DNA from: Nitrospirae bacterium CG2_30_53_67
Lineage (GTDB): Bacteria > CG2-30-53-67
Direction of reading: 5' to 3'
Assembly (NCBI GenBank): GCA_001873285.1
Contig: MNYV01000163.1
Coordinates: 1-9,488, forward strand
DNA length: 9,488 nucleotides
Shown in pieces: positions 1-6,868 of the stretch. The first letter of the stretch is position 1. Every line of letters begins with the position of its first letter. Under the pieces are notes generated by a model, which saw only the letters and a program-made list of their open reading frames with translations, was not told the origin of the DNA and ran no database searches. The position numbers were made by a program, and so were the translations under genes.

Positions 1-583
1 CGTATCCGGTTACGGAGATCCGTTTCCGGGGGATGCCGTTTTTCTTCAATATAAGGGCGATTTCCTTTGCCCTGAAGAAGGACAATTCCATGTTGTCCCT
101 GTATTCTGTTTCGGCAGATGACTTGATCGGCATATTGTCCGTATGCCCCTCGATCATCACATGATCATTAGGGGACGCCAGAATAACCGGGATCAATTTT
201 TTAACCGCATCCACCGTCTTATCGTCAATGACGACCTGGCCGGAACCGAACGACCCGCCGCCGAATACAGCTAAAACCTTAACCTCTTTTTCGGATCCTC
301 CGGCTTCCATCTTTGGGTGAGTCTCTTTATCCTGATGTGAGAGCTTCTCCTCCAACTCGGTGATGGTGGTATGCAGATCTTCAATCAGAGCCCGATTGAC
401 TGCCAGTTCTGTGGCAAACTGTCCTAACCTCTCTGCTGCTTCGGGCGGGAGGCCTTCCGCCTTCATTCCCTTCCAGACGTATAGATAACGGGTATCCCTG
501 TCAGACATTCCTAATGCCTTAAATGTGATGATACCTGACAAGGTAAAGAATAAAACAGAAATGCCAACGATCACGTTACGCAT
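1..583 (-). CDS. OmpA/MotB-like membrane-anchored protein, C-terminus cut by window edge
   Basis: The ATG at 581-583 opens a frame of 194 codons that runs off the left edge; an in-frame TGA lies three codons upstream, so this start is firm unless translation begins internally. Residues about 4-24 are a single hydrophobic segment with a short basic N-terminus, fitting an inner-membrane anchor. Residues about 55-85 are charged and probably helical, possibly coiled coil. From about residue 102 an OmpA-C/MotB peptidoglycan-binding domain begins: it shows EGHTDN at 145-150 and NMELSFFRA at 164-172, whose Asp and Arg match the family's diaminopimelate-binding positions, and it breaks off at ISVTGY. 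Known family role: non-covalent anchoring to peptidoglycan, as in MotB stators or Pal-like proteins. No MotA-like partner is visible here, so a flagellar role cannot be claimed. The ribosome site is weak (GAG a few bases before the ATG). Family assignment is good; the specific job is unknown. Confidence 0.85.
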   Translation of the reverse strand, partial: MRNVIVGISVLFFTLSGIITFKALGMSDRDTRYLYVWKGMKAEGLPPEAAERLGQFATELAVNRALIEDLHTTITELEEKLSHQDKETHPKMEAGGSEKEVKVLAVFGGGSFGSGQVVIDDKTVDAVKKLIPVILASPNDHVMIEGHTDNMPIKSSAETEYRDNMELSFFRAKEIALILKKNGIPRKRISVTGY

Positions 584-636
584 AGCATCTCAAAAGCATG
601 GGGGAAATCATTTTTTTACGATTTTTACGATGTTGA

Positions 637-666
637 AGTTTAGCATCAGCCCATTCAAGAAGTCAA
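637..666 (-). promoter_or_regulatory. candidate sigma70-type promoter for the OmpA-like gene
   Basis: On the minus strand a TTGACT -35 box (661-666) is followed after 18 nt by TAAACT (637-642, four of six consensus bases). Transcription would start near 630, about 45 nt before the ATG at 583. The site lies directly after the T-tract of the tRNA terminator, as expected for an independent unit. The -10 box is imperfect. Confidence 0.45.
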
Positions 667-671
667 TGCAC

Positions 672-705
672 AAAAAAATGCCCCGCCGCTGAAGGGGCAG
701 GGCAT
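672..705 (-). terminator. intrinsic terminator of the tRNA-fMet unit
   Basis: On the minus strand a GC-rich hairpin (678-705; outer stem ATGCCC/GGGCAT, one mismatch, then three further GC pairs) is followed at once by seven T residues (672-678). This is a classic rho-independent terminator. It lies about 105 nt after the tRNA 3' end and just before the promoter of the next minus-strand gene, separating the two units. Confidence 0.85.
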
Positions 706-731
706 GAAAGGTTCCAATGGATCAACAGGGT

Positions 732-809
732 CTATCCCTGCCGAAACATCAGCTTCAAACCGATCAGACCGATAAGACCTGAGCCGATTAAACACGAAAG
801 AGAATCTAT
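732..809 (-). pseudogene. possible remnant of a PEP-CTERM-type sorting-signal tail
   Basis: Directly after the tRNA, a minus-strand frame ending in TAG (732-734) encodes LIGSGLIGLIGLKLMFRQG at its C-terminus. A Gly/Leu/Ile-rich transmembrane helix with a small basic tail at the very end of a protein is the usual layout of PEP-CTERM/exosortase sorting signals, which end in forms such as GLxGLxGLRRR. The frame has no start and no upstream gene body: going upstream it enters the tRNA gene, and no Pro-Glu-Pro motif is present. If real, it is the 3' scrap of a surface-protein gene whose 5' part was lost when the tRNA region was rearranged. The terminator 27 nt after the stop could originally have belonged to that gene. 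The similarity rests on about 19 residues and may be chance. Confidence 0.35.
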
Positions 810-811
810 TT

Positions 812-888
<77 letters not shown>

Positions 889-908
889 CCATGATTTTAA
901 GAGTTTAA

Positions 909-937
909 AATATAAAGAAATTATCCATTAAAGTCAA
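909..937 (-). promoter_or_regulatory. strong sigma70-type promoter of tRNA-fMet
   Basis: On the minus strand TTGACT (932-937) and TATATT (909-914) are separated by exactly 17 nt. Both boxes match consensus at five of six bases, and the surroundings are AT-rich. Transcription would start near 902, giving a leader of about 14 nt before the mature tRNA 5' end at 888. A near-consensus promoter fits a heavily expressed stable RNA. Confidence 0.75.
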
Positions 938-992
938 GGTATTTAAATCTTAAATTTGCTTCTTCTCCCATTTAGTGGGTAAAAAGGGGGCG

Positions 993-1216
993 AGGGTTCA
1001 AAGGGTCAAGGATTCAAGTGAAATACTTAAACGCAAGCAAAATCTCCAGCGAAAAACACTGGAACCCTTGAACCCAAGATGCCTTGGTGTAGTAGCTGTC
1101 ACAGAGGGCAATTATATAAAAAAGCGGGACACGCAAAGTGTAACCCTATGACCCTCGGTTTTTTATGTTTTCAGCACTTCACTTGACCCCTGGAATCCTT
1201 GACCCCTTGAACCCTT
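993..1216. repeat. imperfect long inverted repeat with TTGAACCC-like units in a gene-free stretch
   Basis: The region 938-1403 has no credible gene. Within it the left arm (993-1020) is the reverse complement of the right arm (1180-1215): seven matching bases, then 20 of 21, the right arm carrying an extra 8 nt (CCCCTGGA) between these blocks. A third related unit in right-arm orientation lies at 1059-1075 (CTGGAACCCTTGAACCC), and a degenerate one near 1314-1325. The arms flank about 160 bp containing no open frame of note. This could be a decayed miniature inverted-repeat element or a family of degenerate intergenic octamer repeats. No target-site duplication is obvious. Confidence 0.6.
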
Positions 1217-1245
1217 ATGTTTTCACACACTCTTTTGGAGATGAT

Positions 1246-1285
1246 CCCAAAAATAAATAAAGCCCCGACGGCATACCATCGGGGC
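1246..1285 (-). terminator. strong minus-strand intrinsic terminator
   Basis: On the minus strand AGCCCCGATGG pairs with CCGTCGGGGCT (11 bp counting one G-U wobble) around a 4-nt loop (hairpin 1260-1285). It is followed by a T-rich tract with a run of five T at its end (1246-1259). The plus strand has no T-tract, so the signal is directional. No minus-strand gene ends nearby: the closest is ppdK, whose stop lies about 650 nt upstream beyond the plus-strand dsrE-like gene. It therefore ends either a long ppdK 3' extension or an unrecognised small transcript. Confidence 0.75.
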
Positions 1286-1402
1286 TAAGGGTTCATCTAG
1301 AAGATCACTCAGCCCATTGAACCCGTGAATAAGATACCCGACTGCGGAAACCTCGTCCATTCCCCTAAAGAGTTAAAAGTTAAATAATAACAACCATTTA
1401 GA

Positions 1403-1432
1403 TTGCATAAGATACATACTTCGTGTTATGAT
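1403..1432 (+). promoter_or_regulatory. candidate promoter of the dsrE-like gene
   Basis: On the plus strand TTGCAT (1403-1408) and TATGAT (1427-1432) are 18 nt apart in AT-rich sequence. Transcription would start near 1439, leaving only about 15 nt before the ATG at 1454, which just accommodates the ribosome site at 1443-1448. The short leader makes this assignment tentative. Confidence 0.4.
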
Positions 1433-1453
1433 AACAAAAAAAAGGAGGGACCT

Positions 1454-1849
1454 ATGGCCAATTTTAAGAAACTCCTGATCATGCTGCTCAACATGGATCT
1501 GGATAATACCCAGCAATTGTACACCCCTTTTTATCAGGCTGTTGCGGCCGCTTCGCTGAATTATGATGTCTCCATGGTCATCACCGCTGATGCCGGTCTG
1601 ATCTTGAAAAAGGGAGTGGCCGAAAAAATTTTTATTGAGCAGTCCTCCCATGGGGCTTCGGCAAGGGCACTCTATGAATTCATCCGGGACGCCCATAACG
1701 CAGGCGTGAAGATCTTTATCTGCAGCCCGAGTCTTGCCCACCATCAGATGACCCGAGATGATCTGATCCATGAATGCACCGACATCATCGGCAGCGCAAC
1801 CTATATCGAGATGGCCATGGATGAGGATACGCAGGTTCTGACCTATTAA
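1454..1849 (+). CDS. DsrE/DsrF-like family protein
   Basis: A 131-residue cytoplasmic protein of the DsrE/DsrF-like fold, the family of small sulfur-relay proteins that includes DsrE, TusD and YchN. It begins with a beta strand (KKLLIMLLNMD), has a helix rich in small residues (QAVAAASLNYDVSMV), and carries the conserved-position cysteine C90 in FICSPSLAHHQMTRDDLI, where family members that transfer persulfide have the active cysteine. A second cysteine is C108. The length is normal for the family. The start at 1454 is chosen over an upstream in-frame TTG at 1403 because AGGAGG (1443-1448) sits five bases before the ATG. No dsrAB, tus or rhodanese gene is in view, so a sulfur-transfer role is inferred from the family only; many such proteins remain uncharacterised. 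It is the only plus-strand gene here and faces ppdK. Confidence 0.85.
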   Translation: MANFKKLLIMLLNMDLDNTQQLYTPFYQAVAAASLNYDVSMVITADAGLILKKGVAEKIFIEQSSHGASARALYEFIRDAHNAGVKIFICSPSLAHHQMTRDDLIHECTDIIGSATYIEMAMDEDTQVLTY

Positions 1850-1867
1850 AGGAGAGGCATTCAAGGA

Positions 1868-1913
1868 CTTCAAAGTTGAAGCTCTCCGCAACAAGCTGCG
1901 GGGAATCTTCGAA
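1868..1913. repeat. REP-like palindrome between convergent genes
   Basis: TCTCCGCA (1883-1890) pairs with TGCGGGGA (1897-1904) around a 6-nt loop. GAAG (1878-1881) with CTTC (1907-1910) extends the stem past a small internal loop. The TTGAAG arm (1876-1881) can alternatively pair with CTTCAA (1868-1873), so two exclusive hairpins are possible. No T-tract follows immediately on either strand, so this is not a textbook terminator. Its form and position after a stop codon between convergent genes resemble dispersed REP-type palindromes. Whether it recurs elsewhere in the genome cannot be seen here. Confidence 0.5.
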
Positions 1914-1941
1914 TGATCAATCACTTCATCATTGTTTTTTT
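1912..1941 (+). terminator. weak candidate terminator of the dsrE-like gene
   Basis: On the plus strand a short AT-rich stem, AATGAT (1912-1917) with ATCATT (1928-1933), is followed by G and seven T (1935-1941). The tract ends at the ppdK stop codon. The stem is weak on its own; together with the GC-rich palindrome just upstream it may end the plus-strand transcript. Confidence 0.35.
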
Positions 1942-4643
1942 CACTTTTTCAAGGCCGCATGCGCAGCGGCTAATCTAGCGATGGGGACCCTGAAGGGTGA
2001 ACAGCTCACATAATCAAGGCCGATCCGGTGACAGAACTCCACGGACCGGGGATCACCGCCATGTTCACCGCATATCCCGATTTTCAGGTTCTTACGGATG
2101 CTCCTCCCCTTCTTCACGGCCATGGCCATGAGCTGACCCACGCCCTCCTGGTCCAGGGTCTGGAACGGATCAACCGGAAGGATCTTCTTCTCCAGATATT
2201 CCGGCAGGAAGGACCCGATGTCGTCCCTCGAAAAACCGAAGATGGTCTGACTCAGGTCATTGGTCCCGAATGAGAAGAACTCGGCTGCATCCGCGATCTT
2301 GTCGGCCACCAGGCAGGCCCTGGGAACCTCGATCATGGTGCCGATCTTGTAGGAGAATTTCCCCTTCTCTTTTTTGACCTCATTCGCGACCCTCTCCACA
2401 ATTTTACGCTGGTGGGCGAGCTCCGCAGGGATCCCCACCAGGGGGATCATCACCTCGGGATAGACCTTGCAGCCCTGCCGGGTGAGTTCAGCCGCCGCTT
2501 CGAAGATGGCCCTGGCCTGCATCTCGGTGACTTCAGGATAGGTGATGCCGAGGCGGCACCCCCGATGCCCCAGCATGGGGTTCATTTCATGGAGCTGGGC
2601 GATCCGGGCATTGAGCCTGTTTGTTGAGATGCCCAGCTCATCGGCCAGTTTCTGAACCTGTTTCTGGTCCATGCTCACAAATTCGTGGAGCGGCGGATCC
2701 AAGGTCCGGATGGTTACCGGCAGCCCCTTCATGGCCTTGAGAATGCCCATAAAATCCTGCCGCTGGTAAGGGAGGAGCTTCATGATGGCCTTGCGCCGGG
2801 CCTCAAAGGTTTCGGCCACAATCATCTCCCGGATGGCCTGGATCCTCTCAGGCCCGAAGAACATATGTTCGGTGCGGCAAAGGCCGATCCCCTCCGCCCC
2901 GAATGCCCGCGCCAGAGCCGCATCATCAGGGGAGTCGGCATTGGTCCGGACCCCGATCCTGCGCAATTGATCAGCCCAGCTCATCAAAGTTTTATAATAG
3001 GGGTTCTTTTCCGGATCCGCGGCAAGGAGAGCGATCTTCCCCATGTAGACCAGCCCCCTGGTGCCGTTCAGGGTGATCCAGTCCCCCTCTTTGAGCGTGG
3101 CGCCTCCCACGCAGAGTTCACGCCTTCCAGTCCGGATCTCCAGGGCGCCGCAACCTACGATGCAGCACTTGCCCCAGCCCCTGGCCACCAGGGCCGCATG
3201 GCTGGTCATCCCTCCCTTGGCCGTAAGGATGGCCTGTGCCGCGTGCATGCCGTGCACGTCCTCGGGAGAGGTTTCGTTCCGGACCAGGATCACATTCTTC
3301 CCTTGCTTTGCCCAGGCCTCGGCATCATCGGCCGTAAAGACGATCTGTCCGATGGCGCCGCCCGGACCCGCCGGCAGCCCCTTGGCCAGAGGCGTCATTT
3401 TCTTTTCAGCATCCGGATCCAGCATGGGATGGAGCAGTTCGTCGAGATGATTCGGCGACACCCGCAGGATGGCCTCCTGCCTGGTAATCAGCCTCTCCTT
3501 GACCATTTCCACGGCAATTCTGATAGCGGCGGCCCCGTTCCGTTTCCCCGACCGGGTCTGCAGCATCCAGAGTTTACTCTCTTCGATGGTGAACTCGATA
3601 TCCTGCATATCGCGGTAATGGGTATCGAGCTTTTTCTGGATTGACAGAAGCTGTTTGTAGACCTTGGGCATCTCCTCTTCGAGGGAAAGAAGGCCGCTGT
3701 CCCCTTTCTGTTTCTTATTGATGGGCTGCGGGGTTCGGATGCCGGCCACCACGTCTTCTCCCTGGGCATTCATGAGATATTCGCCGAAGAAGAATTTCTC
3801 CCCCGTAGCCGGGTTGCGTGTAAAGGCCACCCCGGTCCCGCTGCGGCTCCCGGTGTTCCCGAAGACCATGGACTGCACATTCACGGCCGTGCCCCATTCC
3901 TCCGGAATCCCCTCGATCTTCCGGTAGGAAACGGCCCGTTTCCCATTCCAGGATTGGAAGACCGCTCCGATCCCGCCCCAGAGCTGCTCGTAGGGATCAT
4001 CGGGAAAGTCCTTTTTCAAGACCGCTTTCACCTTTTTCTTGAAGAGATCCGCCAGATGCTTCAGATCCCCGGCGGTCAAGTCCGTATCAAACTGATATCC
4101 CTTCTGCCTCTTCAACTGATCCATTTCCTGTTCGAGCTGATGACGGATCCCATGCCCGTCAGCCGGTTCAATCCCGGCCGCCTTTTCCATGACCACGTCG
4201 GCATACATCATGATCAGCCGCCGGTAGGCATCGTAGACGAACCGTTCGTTCCGGCTGCGTTCGATCATGGCCGGGATGGTCTTGGACGTCAGGCCGACAT
4301 TGAGAACCGTCTCCATCATCCCGGGCATGGATTGCCTGGCCCCGGACCGGACCGAGACCAAAAGAGGCCTTTTCGGATCCCCGAATTCGGCGCCCATGGC
4401 CTTTTCCACCTTGGCCATGGCATGAGCCACCTGCTCCTTGAGGCCGGCAGGGTATTTGCGGCTGTTTTTATAGTACTCCGTGCATACATCCGTGGTGATG
4501 GTAAAACCCGCAGGCACGGGTATTCCCAATCTGCTCATCTCGGCCAGGCCGGCGCCCTTTCCGCCGAGGAGTTCCTTCCAGGTCCCCTTGCCGTCAGCCT
4601 TCCCGTTGGCAAACAGATAGACATACTTTTTCTTCTTGGACAT
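1941..4643 (-). CDS. ppdK: pyruvate, phosphate dikinase
   Basis: A 900-residue enzyme interconverting pyruvate, ATP and phosphate with phosphoenolpyruvate, AMP and diphosphate; cytosolic, used for gluconeogenic PEP supply or PPi-linked glycolysis. Residues 1 to about 350 are the ATP-grasp nucleotide-binding part (LLGGKGAGLAEM at 25-36; SVRSGARQSMPGMM at 97-110). Residues about 420-535 are the swivelling phosphohistidine domain with GGMTSHAALVARG at 477-489, where H482 is the phosphorylated histidine and T480 matches the threonine regulated in plant enzymes. From about 545 to the end is the PEP/pyruvate TIM barrel: RTLDPPLHEF (646-655), LGHRGCRLG (691-699), GTMIEVPRA (768-776), SFGTNDLSQ (791-799) and GICGEHGGDP (856-865) with catalytic C858. 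The length is close to the family's usual 870-900, and nothing appears to be missing. GGGGAGGAA lies just before the ATG. It lies about 150 nt downstream of glyS on the same strand and has its own candidate promoter. Confidence 0.98.
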   Translation of the reverse strand: MSKKKKYVYLFANGKADGKGTWKELLGGKGAGLAEMSRLGIPVPAGFTITTDVCTEYYKNSRKYPAGLKEQVAHAMAKVEKAMGAEFGDPKRPLLVSVRSGARQSMPGMMETVLNVGLTSKTIPAMIERSRNERFVYDAYRRLIMMYADVVMEKAAGIEPADGHGIRHQLEQEMDQLKRQKGYQFDTDLTAGDLKHLADLFKKKVKAVLKKDFPDDPYEQLWGGIGAVFQSWNGKRAVSYRKIEGIPEEWGTAVNVQSMVFGNTGSRSGTGVAFTRNPATGEKFFFGEYLMNAQGEDVVAGIRTPQPINKKQKGDSGLLSLEEEMPKVYKQLLSIQKKLDTHYRDMQDIEFTIEESKLWMLQTRSGKRNGAAAIRIAVEMVKERLITRQEAILRVSPNHLDELLHPMLDPDAEKKMTPLAKGLPAGPGGAIGQIVFTADDAEAWAKQGKNVILVRNETSPEDVHGMHAAQAILTAKGGMTSHAALVARGWGKCCIVGCGALEIRTGRRELCVGGATLKEGDWITLNGTRGLVYMGKIALLAADPEKNPYYKTLMSWADQLRRIGVRTNADSPDDAALARAFGAEGIGLCRTEHMFFGPERIQAIREMIVAETFEARRKAIMKLLPYQRQDFMGILKAMKGLPVTIRTLDPPLHEFVSMDQKQVQKLADELGISTNRLNARIAQLHEMNPMLGHRGCRLGITYPEVTEMQARAIFEAAAELTRQGCKVYPEVMIPLVGIPAELAHQRKIVERVANEVKKEKGKFSYKIGTMIEVPRACLVADKIADAAEFFSFGTNDLSQTIFGFSRDDIGSFLPEYLEKKILPVDPFQTLDQEGVGQLMAMAVKKGRSIRKNLKIGICGEHGGDPRSVEFCHRIGLDYVSCSPFRVPIARLAAAHAALKK

Positions 4644-4655
4644 CGAGTTCCTCCC

Positions 4656-4740
4656 CTATACAAGATATGTTGCTTTTCCCATCATGGTTTCCCCTGTTTG
4701 AAGTCGGATCTCATCAGATGGCCGGCAGGTGTGGTATCAT
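4656..4740 (-). other. chain of three tiny overlapping reading frames in the ppdK leader
   Basis: In the interval between the candidate ppdK start of transcription and its ribosome site, three ATG-started frames follow one another. MIPHLPAI (4740-4714) ends in TGA overlapping the next ATG by one base. MRSDFKQGKP (4714-4682) ends in an ATGA overlap with the third. MMGKATYLV (4685-4656) stops 12 nt before the ppdK ATG. Only the third has a good ribosome site (AGGGGA about four bases before its ATG). They could be translated leader peptides coupled to ppdK, or chance. Confidence 0.25.
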
Positions 4741-4748
4741 CTGAGATC
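4707..4748. promoter_or_regulatory. inverted repeat at the predicted ppdK transcript 5' end
   Basis: On the minus strand GATCT-CAGATG pairs with CATCTG-(ATG)-AGATC, 11 bp interrupted by a 3-nt bulge, enclosing about 17 nt. The repeat begins just downstream of the candidate -10 box, so it would form a hairpin at the very 5' end of the ppdK mRNA or serve as an operator at the start site. No T-tract follows, so it is not a glyS terminator. Confidence 0.45.
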
Positions 4749-4751
4749 TGC

Positions 4752-4780
4752 ACTATAAAACAAAACCGGGGCCAAGACAA
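4752..4780 (-). promoter_or_regulatory. candidate sigma70-type promoter of ppdK
   Basis: On the minus strand TTGTCT (4775-4780) and TATAGT (4752-4757) are separated by exactly 17 nt, 15 nt after the glyS stop codon. Transcription would start near 4745, giving a leader of about 100 nt. ppdK could then be expressed apart from glyQS. No terminator separates it from glyS, so read-through from glyQS is also likely. Confidence 0.6.
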
Positions 4781-4795
4781 GAAAAAATCAAGCGG

Positions 4796-6865
4796 TCATT
4801 CCACTACGATTTTTGAAAAATCGGCGATCCGTGAGACCATGGATGCAACGCGGGAGAGTAAAGCCAGGCGGTTATCGCGAATTTTCATGTCCTTGTCCAT
4901 GACCATCACCCCGTCAAAAAATGAATCGATGGCCTCCCGGAGGGAAGCGATCGTGGTCAAGGCTTCTCTATATTTTCCTTTCTGGATCAGATTCTTTACT
5001 TTCTTCTCGGTCTGCTGAACATCCTGGTAAAGCGACTTTTCGCTTTCGTGCTGGAGCAGCCCCTTCTCCACCGCACGGGTCTCGCTCCCTTTGATGATAT
5101 TCATGGCCCGCTTGCAGACCACGGTAAACGGTTCGAACATGGGTTCACCCCGGAATGCCGTTAGGGCATCTACCCTCGCCTTGGCATCAGGAAGGTGATC
5201 GAAACCCGCCTCCAGGACCGCTTCCACGGTATCGTACCGGTGGACGTCGGAGATGAGAAGACCCGAGAGCCTTCCCTTAAAATAATTCAGGATCGCCTTC
5301 CTGGTCCCTTCGAGATCCAAAGAGATATTCGGTCCGAGGAGCCGGAGCGCCTCGTCAATCATCTCCGAAAGGAGGACCGGATACCCTTTCTCCATCAGGA
5401 TGGCAAGAATGCCGAGGGTCTGCCGGCGAAGGGCATAAGGATCCTCGGACCCGGACGGGAGGAGTCCGATTCCGAAACACCCGGCGATGGTATCCATCTT
5501 ATCGGCCAGACTGATCAGGGCCCCCTCTTCGGACGAAGGGATGAGGTCGCCCGCAAAACGGGGGCGGTAGTGCTCGGACACGGCGAGGGCCGCCTGTTCC
5601 GATTCCCCGGAGAGGAGGGCATATTCACGTCCCATCTCTCCCTGCAGGGTGGGAAACTCCTTGACCATGGAAGTACAGAGATCGGCCTTGCATAACGATG
5701 CGGCCGTAGAGACCGGGACCGTATCCATGATTCCGATCTTTTTTGCCAGCCAGGCGGAAAGCGCGGCAATCCTCTCGGCCTTCTCAAACAGGGTCCCCAG
5801 CTTTTCCTGAAAGGTCACCCGTTTGAGATCCTCCACATAAGAGGAAAGCGGACGCCCGCAGTCGCTCTTGAAGAAGTAAAGGGCATCGGTCAACCTGGCA
5901 CGGAGGACCCGTTCGTTCCCGGAGATGATCATCCCCGCGTCCTTGGCCCGTGTATTGCTGACCGTGATGAAGTGCGGGAGGAGATCACCCGAGCTGCTCT
6001 CCAATGAAAAATACCTCTGGTGTTCCCGCATGGCGGTGATCAGGACCTGGCGGGGGAGCGAGAGGAAGCCGGGTTCAAAACTCCCGCAGAGCGCCGTGGG
6101 ATATTCGACCAGATAGATCACCTCTTCAAGGAGCTTTTCGTCCGGAATCACTCGCCCCCCCACTTCGCTCTCAATCTTCTGGATCTGTTTCAGGATCTCC
6201 TTCCTCCTATCTTCGGGGTCGAACATCAGAAAACGATCCTTGGAAGAGGCCTTGTAAGACTTGAAGCCGTGGACCGTACAAGAGCCAGGGCTCATGAAAC
6301 GATGCCCACGGGAGAGGTTCCCGCTCTTGATCCCGTCGAATTCAAAGGGGATCACCTCTTCATTGTACAGGGCGAGGATCCAGTGGATGGGCCTTGCAAA
6401 CCGAAGACTCCCGCTCCCCCAGCGCATGGACTTGGGAAAGTGGAGCGTGGTGATGATCTCGGGAAGGATCTTCTGCAAAACTTCCGGAGCGGGGAGACCG
6501 GGCTCTTTTTTTACGGCGCAAAGATATTCCCCCTTGGGCGTCTCCTGAATGGTCAGATCCTTGATGTCAACACCTTGGCCTCGCGCAAAGCCTACGGCCG
6601 CCTTAGTGGGGTTCCCCTCTGAGTCATAGGCCACCGACCGGGCAGGACCGAGGACCGTCAGGTTGAGATCCTCCTGCCGTTCGGGAAGCCCTTCTACATA
6701 AAGGATCAGTCTCCTGGGCGAGGCAAAGGTCAAAACCGAGCTGAAACCAAGGCGATGCTCCGTTAAAATCTTCTCGGTCAAGGTCTTCAATTCCGACATG
6801 GCCCCAGGTAAAAAGGCTGCGGGTATTTCCTCGGCGCCGATCTCCAGCAACAACTCCTTGCCCAT
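4796..6865 (-). CDS. glyS: glycine--tRNA ligase beta subunit
   Basis: A 689-residue beta subunit of the bacterial alpha2beta2 glycyl-tRNA synthetase, which charges tRNA-Gly with glycine. The beta subunit supplies most tRNA recognition. Family signatures in order: LLLEIGAEEIPAAFLPGAM at 5-23; TFASPRRL (46-53); PKSMRWG (144-150) and FARPIHWILAL (156-166); LVEYPTALCGSFEPGFL (252-268) and AMREHQRYF (278-286); NERVLRARLTDALYF (317-331); KADLCTSMVKEFPTLQGEMG (393-412); HYRPRFAGD (432-440); ADKMDTIAG with SGSEDPYALRRQ (454-482). A C-terminal DALR-type anticodon-binding region ends in SFFDGVMV and RDNRLALLSR. The length matches the family norm (about 690) and no key block is missing. Its ATG lies 3 nt after the glyQ stop and has no strong ribosome site of its own (AGAGGA lies rather far upstream), which suggests translational coupling to glyQ and equal subunit output. 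Confidence 0.98.
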   Translation of the reverse strand: MGKELLLEIGAEEIPAAFLPGAMSELKTLTEKILTEHRLGFSSVLTFASPRRLILYVEGLPERQEDLNLTVLGPARSVAYDSEGNPTKAAVGFARGQGVDIKDLTIQETPKGEYLCAVKKEPGLPAPEVLQKILPEIITTLHFPKSMRWGSGSLRFARPIHWILALYNEEVIPFEFDGIKSGNLSRGHRFMSPGSCTVHGFKSYKASSKDRFLMFDPEDRRKEILKQIQKIESEVGGRVIPDEKLLEEVIYLVEYPTALCGSFEPGFLSLPRQVLITAMREHQRYFSLESSSGDLLPHFITVSNTRAKDAGMIISGNERVLRARLTDALYFFKSDCGRPLSSYVEDLKRVTFQEKLGTLFEKAERIAALSAWLAKKIGIMDTVPVSTAASLCKADLCTSMVKEFPTLQGEMGREYALLSGESEQAALAVSEHYRPRFAGDLIPSSEEGALISLADKMDTIAGCFGIGLLPSGSEDPYALRRQTLGILAILMEKGYPVLLSEMIDEALRLLGPNISLDLEGTRKAILNYFKGRLSGLLISDVHRYDTVEAVLEAGFDHLPDAKARVDALTAFRGEPMFEPFTVVCKRAMNIIKGSETRAVEKGLLQHESEKSLYQDVQQTEKKVKNLIQKGKYREALTTIASLREAIDSFFDGVMVMDKDMKIRDNRLALLSRVASMVSRIADFSKIVVE

Positions 6866-6868
6866 GGC

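Noticed and set aside
1150-1165. Plus-strand terminator at the run of six T near 1159-1164
   Set aside because: No stable hairpin directly precedes the T run, and no plus-strand gene ends upstream.
993-1330. CRISPR array
   Set aside because: Repeat units are degenerate, unevenly spaced and in both orientations, with no constant spacer length and no cas genes.
1403-1453. Upstream TTG start adding 17 residues to the DsrE-like protein
   Set aside because: The extension would cover the AGGAGG ribosome site and candidate promoter and is unlike the family N-terminus.
1373-1924. 183-aa minus-strand open frame opposite the dsrE-like gene
   Set aside because: The plus-strand frame has a strong ribosome site and clear DsrE-family sequence; the minus-strand frame shows none, though the strand itself may be transcribed.
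2685-3644. 319-aa plus-strand open frame opposite ppdK
   Set aside because: It lies wholly antisense to a clear ppdK, is rich in Pro/Gly/His/Arg as expected from reading GC-rich codons backwards, and has no recognisable domain.
3954-5018. 354-aa plus-strand open frame spanning ppdK start, the intergenic gap and glyS end
   Set aside because: It is antisense to two genuine genes and their promoter gap, has no ribosome site or family signature, and is a shadow of biased codon use.
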